This document shows, piece by piece, positions 14,028 through 25,587 of a stretch of 64,000 bases of DNA. Origin of the DNA: Climacteris rufus. Lineage: Eukaryota; Chordata; Aves; Passeriformes; Climacteridae. Both the position numbers and the translations under genes were made by a program. The notes under the pieces are model-generated. The model was not told the DNA's origin, searched no databases, and saw only the letters and a program-made list of their open reading frames with translations. The DNA is taken from contig VZRZ01002565.1 in NCBI GenBank assembly GCA_013398175.1, forward strand, positions 1,237,491 to 1,301,490. The letters are read 5' to 3'. Within the stretch, counting starts at the first letter, position 1, and every line of letters starts with the position of its first letter.

Positions 14028-15730
14028 CTGAAAGACAAGAATTGCCATTAAAGTCTTTGAAGTTGTCCCATACCTCCCAGGCTTTAGTGAAAATAACAAT
14101 ATAAAGAAACAAAGTTAAGCTCAATGCATTTTTTAATCAATGCTGCTTTCCCCTTGAATCTGTTTGTAAGTCAGTGTAGGTACTGGGTAGGGGTAGGAGT
14201 CCTTGATATCCAAAATCTTGGGTTTTGGTAGGAGTCATGAAGCAGGAGTCACGCCATGGTGGGATTCTACCACCTATAGACATCAGTAAACTAGACTTTC
14301 CCTTGGGCAAAAGGCTGGCCTAGTGCTAGCACTCTACAACTGCTACCAAATTTATTTCTCAACTATGACTTTTTCTTTAAATTTTAGTCACTATTTTTTT
14401 TCTTATATTAAAATATATATGACTATACAGACAGACTTGTTGCTTTCACACATCACCTGTCACTTCAGGATATATAAGCACATTATGAAACCACAATAAT
14501 GGTGAAAATAATGCTTCTATTTTTTCTTTCAACAATTGAAGGAAAAACAGTGCATGGCAGAAATTTTCAAACTTAGATACTAACATTTATTTGTCTATGT
14601 TATCGATGTAAATTGGTTTGTATTCAAATGAGCCTGTACAATAACAGATTCTGTTGCTATCAATGAAATTTTGGGAGCTAAGCATTCCTGAAAATTTAGC
14701 CATATTCCCACTACATATGTGTTTAAATATCTAATTCCATGCATTGGGATATTTTCACCTAAATAACCTCATTAACATTGTATGAGAAGTCACAGGCAAA
14801 GCTAGAAACAGACTCCAATTCTTTAACCACTACCTTGCTCTGCTTGACACATATAAGGCCTTTGAATACTTTGGCTGTTTTTTGGTGCATCCATAATGTG
14901 CACAGAGAGAAAGAAATGCATGTGGATACAATGGCATGAGTCAGAGGTGATTTAGGAAGCTGCAAAATTTACTACCAATACTAGCAGAAATGAGAATCTG
15001 GGGAATGACTATGAACAAGATATTTCTGCTGGGTTGAAGCATTTCTCAAGGTTCCCTCTATGACAGGAAAGTGAGTCAACAAGTTGACAACAGTCAGCAA
15101 AGATCTTACTGTACTTTGTTAAAATTGGATTCATTTTTAACAGAGATGGGAGATTCTCAAAGCATCTAACACTACTTAGTGTAGCAGCCTTAACAATGCT
15201 CAGGTCCCTGCTTGAGGAAATCAGTTACCAACAAGTAATCAGTGATGGGTCAGGTTCCTTATGTGGAAGAGATTTTAGTCAGAGGAACATCACCAGCAGA
15301 TGGGCCAAGTGAAAAAAAAAAAAAGCCTTTGCAACAAATACATCATTCCTGCTGTGTCACAGGCAGCTTGTCTAGGCCACACACTGGGCAGCAGTGTTGT
15401 TATAGACAGCCACAAGACTCTTGATAAAGAAATAATGCACTGGAGGAGCTGAATGCTAAATTATGCTGCAGAGACAAAGCAAGCTCTAACAAGGATGCCA
15501 AGTGAAGCATCTACAAAGCACTTCCTTAAAGTTAAAGCTATCCCACCTTCTCACTGAGAATTCTGGCTTGATAAGCACTACCTACAAAGTGTAATGGATC
15601 AGATTTCCAGGCAACAGGAAAGAAGGCTCAAAGACGGGAAGTGAAAAGATGGAAAAATCAAAGTGAAGCAGTAAGCTGGGTACGGGAAAGGAGGTGGTGA
15701 GGATTTTGGTAGGAAAAGTTTGGTGGGGGC

Positions 15731-15817
15731 AGAGAAAGGGAGAGAAGGGAGGGGAGGGGGGGGAGATAGACATAGAGAGAGAGGGAGAGAGAAAGAGAAA
15801 GAGAGAGAAAGAGGGAA
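15731..15817. repeat. Purine-rich GA/GGGA tract
   Basis: About 87 nt are almost pure purine on the plus strand, including a G4-A-G8 run near 15751-15763 and GAGAGAGAGAAAGA blocks, broken only by TAGACATA. On the gene strand this is a long CU tract lying 1.7 kb upstream of microexon 11. It could form a triplex or bind polypyrimidine-tract proteins, but simple low-complexity expansion is the default reading. The open frames overlapping it on the minus strand are compositional artefacts. Confidence 0.9.
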
Positions 15818-18448
15818 TGTGGTGGAAGGGGAAGGACAAAGAGTGTGAAATCCTCTGGTGACCTCTCTGGTTAATGGTTTCCAGTGAGACAGCACTGTAG
15901 CATTTAAGGAATCTTTTATTTATTTAAGCAAAAGAGATGCAGCAGGTGTAGTACTCATCATGCATGTGATAATTATATCTTTGGAGCATTATGAGCAGCA
16001 GCCAAGTGCATTCAGTGCTCCCACAGGTTACCTACAGCCTTCATCTCCCTCCCTCCACCTTGCCTTACTGCTATGGCAGAAGGCTTTATCACATGTGGGT
16101 GTGTTATATATATAGAACAAGACAAGGAAGGAGGATTAGATTTATATTTAGAGGTAGAATCAGAGAGTGAAATGGGATTTTGGAAATAAAATCTATAATA
16201 AATGTTTCTGAAATCATTATGCAAGAATTTGAAACACATTTTTCAAATGACTCTTGGGATTAAGATTTTTTTTTTCAGAACTTGGGTTACCAATGCCACA
16301 TTAAAAATTGCTTTTATGGCATCACTAGGGGCTGTCAAATAGTCTGGATTTAGGGCCTTGCCACAGTGTCTGTGATACTCCAAACTGACATTTGATGGGT
16401 TCAGGGTGGGCCAGATTCTCTGCTGAGTTTAAACATGGATCTCTTGCATCCCAGGTATCTTGGGAGATTTATATCACTGGGAGAGAGAGAGCATCTTCAT
16501 TTGTGTCCAACTCTGGAATGTTTTGAGAAACTATTGCTTAAAATCATGGTACAGGAGCCTAATGAAAACCACTTCAGATCACTACTGAGTGCTTTTATCA
16601 CAGGAACCATGTAACTCAGATTATCTTTTCAAAAGACAAACACAAAAATCAGATCTCTACTGTTTGACTAGCTATCTTTGAAATTCTCTAAAACTCTTCT
16701 AGCCTTAGTAGTTATGTACCACACACAGATAAGAGAGTGAAATTTTAAGGTTTTTATCAAAACAAACACCACATCATCAGCATAACTCAAGTGTAGAGAG
16801 ATATCCCACATTCTGAAAGATGGCGTTTTCATTTCCGTGCTCATGGTGGACACCAGAGAAGGCCCTGGTGAAGGACATGACACTTTTGTATAACAGGGAT
16901 TGAGGACACTGTGTAATTGTACAACAGACTTTTCTGGAAAACTCTTGTAGGTCACCAAGCATGACACAAAGGCCACATTACAGTTGCTTTCTGGGTGTGG
17001 CCATCATCAAACATGACCATGACATTACCTGACATGCTGGTCATGACTACTTTTACATTATATGATCCCACTTAGAGGTAAGTCTAACTTCCTGAGGACT
17101 CACAAAAGCCCTTGGATACTAGTAAAAACTCTGAGAAAAGCAGTAACACAGGAATGGACTTCACTATGTCTCTAGGTTATATACAAATTATATACAAAGT
17201 TATAGACAACTTTGGAGAACATTCAAAGAGCTGCACTGTCCTTATCTTACAAATTTTATAACTGTGAGAACCCAGTCCTGGTGTGACAGTGATTCTGTTT
17301 TGGTGCAACACGGTGCATTCATGCAGTTACTGGTCAAGCAGAACATTTTCCCTCCATTCCTGGTGATGACATTTCATTGCTTCTAGTCAGGATTCTGGCA
17401 CCCCAAAGAGAAGATGTCCACCCTAAGGTGGCATCATATGACTGAGGGAAAAGCATATAGTGATAGACATTTTCAGGAATGTATGCTGCATTCCTGATGA
17501 TCTCTCAGCCTAATAAAGTGTTAGGGCTGAGTTCTGCCCTCACTATATCTCTGTGATTCACACTGAAGCAATGGGCCTCCATCCTCCCTGCTGCCCACAA
17601 GCAACACTGGGGAGCTGTACAGGAACATTAAGTGGCCATTTCTCATTTCTGACCATTAATTAAAATGTCCAGCAAAACAGAACAGACAACTGGCCCTGGA
17701 GAAGCTGCATTCCGATGTGGACCAAAATCCTGCTGAGGCAATCGCTGGATTTCAGCAGAGTTCACACAGTGATGCCTTTTCTCTCTTTTTTTTACATTCT
17801 TGCCCTTCTTGTAGAAGCACTGGAGAGCATGCTGACCTGATGGGAGTGATGCTGGTTTTAAGAGGTGCTTGTTGGCCAGCAGCCGTAAGAATCTACGGAA
17901 TATCCTTAAGAAAATAGGATCTGTCTAGCATAAAATTGAGCAGGTTTCCTATTCAACAGGCTTTCTTACAGGCTGGGAAAATAGGCCAGAACTTAAGCAT
18001 TCAGTATATAATCTTGTTCTCCCTGTGGCAAGTCACAGGCAGGGCCCGTCACAGAATCTGAAATAGAAAGATAATTCCTCTTCCATAAGGTTATGCTACT
18101 GTACTTTAGACACATATCTAGAGCTGACTGTGACTGTTAAAAGCACCTGGCTTATAATAAGTTGGAGAGCAGTAGCTGAGACTGACACATAAAGGTTGTT
18201 CCTGTTTAGATTTCCTGCTGAGGTCAGCAGTGGTTTCAGAGTTTTTGGCAGACTTTTCTTCCCACTGCTCCTGATGTGATGAGGGACTTTGGTTCCATCA
18301 CATCACAAGGAGCACATCCTCTCATTAGGTGAAAACCAGAAGCAGTTACAGCAAACCTGCAAGCAAATTGACTCTTTCACCTTTACCACTGGCTCCTATG
18401 CTGATTATTGCCAGAACTGCATAGGAATTATATTCCCAGCCAGAGAAG

Positions 18449-18478
18449 CACCAAGGGAAAAATCACCAAGGGAAAATT
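18449..18478. repeat. 15-nt tandem duplication
   Basis: CACCAAGGGAAAAAT is followed directly by CACCAAGGGAAAATT, one base different. It is a small intronic slippage or duplication product with no apparent function. Confidence 0.8.
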
Positions 18479-19953
18479 CAGCTGCCAGGGAAAGCTTCCA
18501 TTGCTCATGTTTTCAGACACACTGCTTTCAGTTGGAAGGCCAGTGTAGGTTGTTCATTTTGGTTTATCCTGTTTTATTGTTTGAACTGTCTTTGGTGGAA
18601 AAGCAATTGAACTGTCCCTCAAACGTATGGAAATCCTGGCCAAGGTGAAAATGCCAAGGGGGTTATTGTTTCAATGAAAACAGATAATTTTAAGCTCTCT
18701 TTCCCTTTGAGCTCAAGTGCTTCACTTTTCTATTCAGGCTCTATGGAGCATTCGTTTTCACAAAAGTCTTTTTTCAGCTAATGCATATGTATAAAAGCAA
18801 GCTCTATTGTGGCACTCCGGATCTGTATGGTTGTATTAGAAAATTAACGTTCTGCTTGTATTGGAAGATTATATATGCTGACACCCTGCACAGAACAGAT
18901 TATTCCTGATTATGTGCAATAGCCTGTCCTCAGGAATCTGAGTCCTGCACAGCAGTAACTGCAGAGGCTCAGGGAAATTAGTCACTGTGGGGAAGCCCTG
19001 GGTGTAAGGATATCCTGTAAAAAGAACCCCATTGATCCTGGTTCTGGGTTTATGCCACTGATGCCTGCTGCACAGGAAACGTGTTTCTTTGTACCCTGAG
19101 GCAATAGGTTATGGAAGCTGTGATGTCAAAATAAGATAAGTACCACTTCCAAATGTTGTCCTTGAAGATAAAAGCTGTTGTCTCCTACTGCAGGGCAGAT
19201 GTCAGCCCAGTAGAACGCAATATCATGACAGGGATAATATACTGTGGAAGTTGTGGGATGCTTTTCAATGTCCTGTGGAACACTACAAAACCATTTTCCA
19301 ATTCAGATGCCTAATAAAGTTAATACCCTTAACAAGGGTACTGCTCTGTGCCACAGCACTCCTCTTGCCAGCAGAATTACACCAAGAATTAATATGAATG
19401 AAGTTGGGTCTTTTTATTTTGTTGTAGTTCTAATAAATTGGATTTATACAAAAAGCAAAGAGAGTAGAGACATTAGATTCCTCCTGAAACTCCCGCTGGT
19501 TTGAAGGCTGGCATTACTCCAGACAGGACAGTTGATGGAGGCAGTTTCTATAGGATGGATACTAGAGAGATAAGAACTTCTTTGAGACAATTTGTCAGTA
19601 GGAAGTAGTTTGTGTTTGAGAGGTACTGTCCTGATCTCACATAGCATATGTCTCTGTGGAGCTGAGAAAGGCTGTCAGGAAAGATCTCCTTTTCCAAAAA
19701 GCACATTTGAGCCTGGCTTTTCAAGCAGATCTTCCTGTCATACACAGACCCAGCCTTTCAAATCTCTACAACTTTTTAAAAGAACAGAAAGAATAGTGAG
19801 TAATTCTAAGTTGCCTTCAATGAAAAAGGTTTTTCTTTCAGTCTCCTGGGCATCTTTTTCCTTTTATCATGAATGCATTTTGATGGCAAGCTCAGCCTAT
19901 AACTGTTGTGGTGGTGCTGGGGTGTTTAAAAGTCCTAGGCATCCTGATGCCAC

Positions 19954-19985
19954 TAAATAAATAAGTAAGTAAGCAAGCAAGCACG

Positions 19986-20016
<31 letters not shown>

Positions 20017-20018
20017 AT
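19954..20018. repeat. (AAAT)n microsatellite with AAGT/AAGC variants
   Basis: A 65-nt tract of four-base units changes from AAAT to AAGT and AAGC, then GTAAAT, and ends with eight or nine uninterrupted AAAT units. The variant units in the left third suggest an older, decayed part. It is intronic. Confidence 0.95.
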
Positions 20019-21654
20019 GTATTATCTTTGACTCAAAAGCCCTACGTTGCTTCAGTCATGTCTGGTTGCAGCTTGCCCACTGCAGTCTCTGTTCTCTGGG
20101 AAAAACTGTTCATGGAAAAGCAATGGGGACTCATGGCCATAGGGTGATTTTAGAATGCTGGTAAAAATATCAAGACCCATCTGCAACAGATGAAACTCAA
20201 CAATGGAACAAAAACCTTGGCTAGCCATTTCAGCTGCAAAAACACAGGCAGATGACTGCTCAAAAGTCCAGGCCTAATCTTCAACTAGAGGAAATCAGGA
20301 CGCCATGAGCATAATTTATAATGCTTACTCAAAAATCTTTAATACTTGATGAAGAACTTTGAAAAGCTCAACTGACTTCCCACATGAATTTTTACTGTTC
20401 TTGAACACTAGGCCAAATTCTGATTCTTAGTCAGGTTCCAGTAAAAGAAAACACTCATTCAAATAAATCCTTGCTTACATTTTATGTTCCAGAAGGAATA
20501 TTGTCCTATGGGGGCTTTAAATGAGAGCTTAGTAAAAAGAAGAGTATTTAATACTTCTTGAAATCAAAAAAGCTGCTTTCTCTCTCCGCCGAAGTGAGTG
20601 ATACAATGACAGTAGAAACAAGAGAGGATTCTAAGCCTCAGGACCCAAGGAAAGTGTGAATTTGCCCATAACTAAGAAATTTGTAGCTCCACAAGTTTGT
20701 TTCAAACATTTTACAAAAGCAGGAAGCACTGGCAAAATTTGTATTTCACTCCAGAATTTCATATTCAATGATACAGCCATTAATTTTCATGGATGAAGGA
20801 GCCTATCTGTCTCTTAGAGATGAAAAGCAATCTGAGTGAGGCCTTGAAGATCTCAACTGTCCTTGGATAAGGAGCAAAAAAAACCCTTCTCAGTAAGAGA
20901 CTTCAATTTGCCTACTATACATCACCCATTTTCAAATGAAGTGAAAAGTGGCAAGGAAACTCTTTATATCTCTGAATCTTACATGTCTTGCTCCACTGAA
21001 ACTTTGGGCCCTGTTTTAACATTTACACCATGAGAAGAAGAAATTAAGCTCTGTTTTCCTGTAATTTTCCTATGCCTTCTTCCCTAAAATATATTTGGCT
21101 TAGCCATCCCTGCTCCTAATGCCAAATCAGGATACTGCCATTCTCCTGTGAGCATGCTGGGTTATTTTAAGTAAACTCCATTCTAAGTCATGATTATGTT
21201 TAGAGCCAGGTTTAACTTCGGCTCTCCTGGCCACATTCCAGCTAAGATAATTATGTTCTGCTTGCCAAAATTCCCAATGCAGTTTCAGCGCAAAACAGGC
21301 TATCCCTCACACAACTCCTTAAACACTTGTGCCTGTTGTTTTTAAACACCTGTCACATTTTACCCTGAAGGTGGCTGAACTCTAATGCTATGAAAACAAT
21401 CCCTGCATTTACAGTTCATAAAGTGCTTTAGGATCCTTTGGGATTAAGAATATTAAATGAATGCAAGCTGTAATATTAAAAATATATGAAACCTTAGTGC
21501 AATGGTTGCCATTGTTTTTGGCACTGCATCCACCCCTATAAGGAAGTTTACCTATTCTGACATATTCTGGAAAAGCAACACAGCAAAGCACAAAAATTTT
21601 CCACGAAATTCGTGGAAAGCAATGATGGCAACATTCTGACACAGGCAGTGCAAG

Positions 21655-21811
21655 TTCCCACAAGGAATGGTGTGCTGCTCAACCTCATACTAACAGAGAA
21701 GGCCTTGATGGAGATGTGAGAGTTGGATGCAGCTCTGGCTGCCACTGGGGTCAGTGGATCAGATGACTCACTGTGCTCCCTCCCAACCTGACCCATTCTG
21801 TGATTCTGTGA
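21655..21811 (+). mobile_element. CR1-like LINE relic, apparently internally deleted
   Basis: The right end, CCCATTCTGTGATTCTGTG, is a standard CR1 3' terminus in plus orientation, preceded by CTCCCTCCCAACCTGACC. The left half translates as LLNLILTEKALMEM, a stop, then ELDAALAATGVS. This resembles the carboxy-terminal part of the CR1 endonuclease domain (LLxLxLTNxEGLV-like). The reverse transcriptase region between the two is absent, so this looks like an internal deletion. The 3' end call is firm; the endonuclease resemblance is from memory and tentative. Confidence 0.6.
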
Positions 21812-22129
21812 ACCACAGCTGCAGAATAAAGACAGTTCCCCAAACTGGATCCAGCTGATGCTTGCTGTAAGGCAACAAAAGCACAAGCAACTTGGAGGGG
21901 TGCCAAAGAAAGGGCTACAACTGCCCTGGTGCTGTGATCACACCTAGCCTGGTTCCTTCAGAAAAGTGTTCATAATCTAAACTAAAAGACTCAGCAGGTT
22001 CACAACTGCAGGCAAGTGAAGGAAAGCTTTCACAAACAATTTCTGCCGGGGCTTGTAAATTGGTGACTGCCTCTTAAAGGAAAGCAGAGACTGAATTCAC
22101 CATATATTTCACATATCACATATTTTAAT

Positions 22130-22670
22130 GCAGATCACAGAATTACACAGAATCAATTAGGTTGGAAAGACCTTTGAGGTCATCAAGTTCTATGACCTAA
22201 CACCACCCTGTCACTCAGATCATGGGACTGGGTGCCACATCCAGTGTCTTAAACACCTCCAGGTACTATGACTCCATCACCTCCCTGGGCAGCCCATTCC
22301 AATGTTCAATCACTTTTTCTGTGAAGAACTTCTTCCTAATGTCCAAACTAAATTTTCCCTGGTGCAGTTTAAGACTCTGTCCTCTTGTCCTGTTGCTGTT
22401 GCCTCAGAGAAGAGACCCACCCCACCTGGCTGCACCCTCCTGTCAGGGAATTATAGAGACTGATAAGGTCTCCCCTAGGCCTCCTCTTTTCCAGACTAAA
22501 CACTCCAAAGCTCCCTCAGCCGCTTCTCTTAGGACTTGTGTTCCAGACCCCTCACCAGCCTTGTTGCCCTTCTCTGGACTCACTCCAGCATCTCAACATC
22601 CTTCCTAAATTGAGGGGCCCAGGACTGCACACCCAAGGGCTCGAGGTAGCTCCCAGGACAGAGCCTCAAA
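22130..22670 (-). mobile_element. CR1 LINE, 3' part, 5'-truncated
   Basis: The plus strand begins with CACAGAATTACACAGAATCA, the reverse complement of the CR1 3' tail. It then gives the usual reversed CR1 3' region: GGTTGGAAAGACCTTTGAGG, AAACACCTCCAGG, GAAGAACTTCTTCCTAATGT and CTTCTCTGGACTCACTCCAG. The copy therefore lies in gene-sense orientation, with its 3' end at the low coordinate. It is cut off on the 5' side near 22670 and holds no intact open frame. The outer boundary is approximate. Confidence 0.9.
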
Positions 22671-23441
22671 ACACTGCAGAATGGTATAAGCTATAGACTG
22701 ATATGCTTAGCTCATTTTTAAAGGAAATTTGGGGGGACTAACATATTACTCCACAGCATAAAATCCATTCTTGTTTAAGTAATGCAAAAGGGAATAATGG
22801 ACTCATTTTGCCTATTTTTGCTCTCTATGAGGCTAAAAATTACACCACATATTATGGCATTTCAAAACTGCTATCTCACACATTCTTGAGAATGTCCACT
22901 AACTACAACAGTGCAACTTCATGGAGGCATTAATCTCTCCTAATTGTTGTATTTCTTTGCCACTACAGTATTCTATTCAGCATTTGAAGGGTGTAATTCA
23001 GTCTACATGACAGGAGTTTTCATCAATGTATTTCTATTGTAAGACACTGTAAAGTGTACAAGAATCATTAGAAAAATTAAAATAGACCAGTCATTACCAC
23101 TCTTCAGTCTACATATACTGGGTTTGAATGTCTATCACCAAAGAGGAATTTTAAAATAAGGGTTATCCATCAGCTCTTCTTTTAGCTACTATGCAAAACC
23201 AGATCTGCTGATCCTGGGCATTCTGTGCTTTATTTACATCCATGTAAACCCAGAAGCTCTTCACTGATGTCCAGAGTGAGTCTACATTGCAATTAAGAAC
23301 CTGGATAAATAGATCTTCTGCAGCCTCTCCTTTCCCCCACTGTGGAGGTTTTCTTCATCTTGAAAAGCCTGACATTTGCCCTGGCCTGACTCCCCCAGTT
23401 CAATCCAGCCCCTTACACATATCTGTGTGAATGGTACTCAC

Positions 23442-23532
23442 GCCAGCCTTGCACCACAGTTTTCTCCTTCCATATCTGCTCCAGGGACGTTGTCGGTGTT
23501 CACGGACTCGGTCTCACTGGTGGGCATGCTCA
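23442..23532 (-). CDS. CACNA1C: CACNA1C exon 10 (I-II linker)
   Basis: This 91-nt exon starts with TG, completing Met after exon 9 or Val after exon 9*. It continues SMPTSETESVNTDNVPG and then ADMEGENCGARL, and ends GC|gtgagt. The segment is cytosolic linker between domains I and II. Mammals have NVAGGDIEGENCG in the same place, so the bird version differs mainly by a short PGADM substitution. The open frame runs on into the intron beyond the donor but loses recognisable channel text there. Confidence 0.95.
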
Positions 23533-25512
23533 CTGCAAGAGTCAAAGCGAGGAAAAAGAAAGGGTTGGCCATTAGAACCTGGCACATGTATTAATGAGTC
23601 CATGACTGAAGGAACTGGCTTCATGAAAAGACCCTCAGCTGCAGCTCCTGAGGATTAAACAATTTGCTGAGCCACTCTAGTGCCTCCCTGTACAGAGCAG
23701 GTTGGGCAGGTAGACTTCAACACAAGAACATACACAAGTTACTCAAGTGCTAAAGAAAAGGAAAGCAGCAGCTGCTCTCCTTCTTTGAGAATCATTCCTG
23801 GAAATGTTATGAATGAGAATCACTGAGAAGCAGAGAACCTGACAAACCCAACATGTAGCTTTGATTCTGTGAAACACTAAGAAAATGCCTCTTCACCTGC
23901 AGCAGCCCAACCACCTCACTGCCCTCTCCAGTCTTTTGGGAAATGATTAGAATACAAATAAAAGGTACCGAGATTGACAATCATGCAGATAAACAGTTTC
24001 TGTTAGCCTGATAAGCAAATACCACATAAGTAATACTGATGGCTCATCTGTCATATACTAACCATTAATGTGATTCAACCTTACACTTATAAACTGGACC
24101 TATAGGTATCAGAGAGAAATTCAGACTCTCTGACCCACTCAGATATTACCAACAAAGGAGCTAATGAATATGAACTATGGTGGAGCTTTTATACTGACAC
24201 TCACAACTAAGAACTGGACAGAATCTTCTAGGCTTTTGCAGAATTATCATGGAACATCAAATGAAAGCAACCTTAGGTGTTAACCTATCTCATCTGGATT
24301 CAAGAACCTGTTCTTAACTGTTTTTAAACATCAGTATTTTATTTGCTTCTACAGATCACAAAAAACTCCTCCAAAACATACAACTTTCATTTCTCCAGTT
24401 GCTCATGACTCCTATGTAAGCTTCGATAACTCTTACAATGTAATCATTCAGCTTAAGTTAGGAAAATGGATAGGATACAATGTGTCCTCTTCCCTCCTCC
24501 CTCCTTTTCAGATACACTGAAAACAAATAAAAAAAATTATACTTAAGACTGAATGATGGAGGAGTTAAACAGATCTTCCAGAAGCCTGGTAGAAGTTCAG
24601 AACACGGTGTGTTTTAACTGTTGGATAACTCAGATGAGACTTGAGGACATGTGCTATTAGCTGTTGGAGAGACTTCTAATAGCCTGTAAGAATGTGTAAC
24701 TCATTAGTAAGAACATTGTTGGTCCTTGTTGCAAAATGAGGCAGTGTAGAAGAAAGAGGTTCTGCATTTCAATTGTGCAGACACTCAGGGGCCATGGTCT
24801 TCTTTTAGGGACTAAAAAGTTATCAGAAGGTACTTCCAAAAACATTCTGGTTTCCTGCTTTGAAAGCATTATGGTAGAAATGTCGCTCAAAATGAACTAT
24901 CTTTCCTTCATCCCATCACAACAATTCACATACCTACAACACACATCTTGGGAAATCTAAAGTTCTTGTGCTGTGTTCTTAGGACCATATGAAATAATGC
25001 ACTCTAGCACTCTTGACAGAAATATTGTACTCTAATGGTGCCTGCTCCTTTACAAAGACAGATGTTTTAATAATCCTGTCTATTTGGAAAGACAAATTAA
25101 GGAATAAACTGAATTCATGTTCTGATGTACATGGAACAGTCAAGTAAGCTGTGAGAAAGAAAACAACATTCATAATTAAAACTTTTAGTCCAGACTAAGC
25201 CCTTCAGGAATAAAGCCAAAACACTGATATTTCACAAGTCATTTTGGAAGATGAGGTAAAACACTTTCAAGACACATTTGAGCTTATTTGCAAATGGAAA
25301 ACGATTTTGAAGACGTTAGCAAGAGATTGATTTGCAGAGCAGCTTGTTATCCTGAGTGCATGAAGAGGACACTGCACAAGCAATAGAAAAAGCCAGGCAC
25401 ACACATGCAGGAGGATACAAAGCTGTGTTATATGCCAATCTGCACAGAGATATATAGGCACACATACACACAGATATAGACAGTGTGGACACAGAGTGCA
25501 GTGGAACATTAC
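23533..25512 (-). other. CACNA1C: Intron between exon 9* and exon 10
   Basis: This is about 2.0 kb. Apart from the downstream TGCATG motif and a short CA-rich stretch near 25458-25472, I see no repeat or gene in it. The exon 10 acceptor is TGCAG. Confidence 0.8.
25404..25409 (-). promoter_or_regulatory. Fox-type TGCATG motif downstream of exon 9*
   Basis: A second TGCATG on the gene strand lies 104-109 nt past the exon 9* donor. Downstream RBFOX sites generally favour inclusion, opposite to the upstream site. A single hexamer can occur by chance, so this copy is less secure. Confidence 0.4.
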
Positions 25513-25587
25513 CATGGCTTTCTGTGGAGTGACTAAACCAAGCAAACTTTCCTTTCTTCTCATCAGGCAAACCAGCTGGAGGGCTTC
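25513..25587 (-). CDS. CACNA1C: CACNA1C alternative exon 9* (25-residue I-II linker insert)
   Basis: This 75-nt cassette matches the length of mammalian exon 9*. It starts at phase 1 (A from exon 9 plus GA gives Arg), continues SPPAGLPDEKK and GKFAWFSHSTESH, and ends with G. That G joins TG of exon 10 to give Val, so the product reads HVSMPT, as in mammalian isoforms with 9*. Inclusion keeps the frame and replaces the junctional Met with the insert. The acceptor is weak: GTGAAAG with a poor polypyrimidine tract. The donor is CATG|gtaatg. In mammals exon 9* is enriched in arterial smooth muscle. TGCATG motifs lie 57 nt upstream and 104 nt downstream. Confidence 0.93.

Larger units (their letters stand above)
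14028..23441 (-). other. CACNA1C: Intron 10
   Basis: This is about 9.4 kb and is the most repeat-rich intron of the window. It contains a purine-rich tract (15731-15817), an (AAAT)n microsatellite (19954-20018), a plus-strand CR1 relic (about 21655-21811), a minus-strand CR1 copy (about 22130-22670), a 15-nt tandem duplication (18449-18478) and a 21-nt near-perfect palindrome (21598-21618). The microexon acceptor is CTTTCAG. Confidence 0.85.

Noticed and set aside
15599..15895. 98-residue minus-strand open frame rich in Ser, Pro, Leu and Phe
   Set aside because: It is the translation of the GA/CU low-complexity tract; composition alone explains it.
19592..19960. 122-residue plus-strand open frame in intron 10
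   Set aside because: No recognisable family, no splice or promoter context, and typical of chance frames in AT-rich intron.
22222..22608. 128-residue plus-strand open frame
   Set aside because: It is the antisense of a CR1 3' region, which commonly leaves such frames open.
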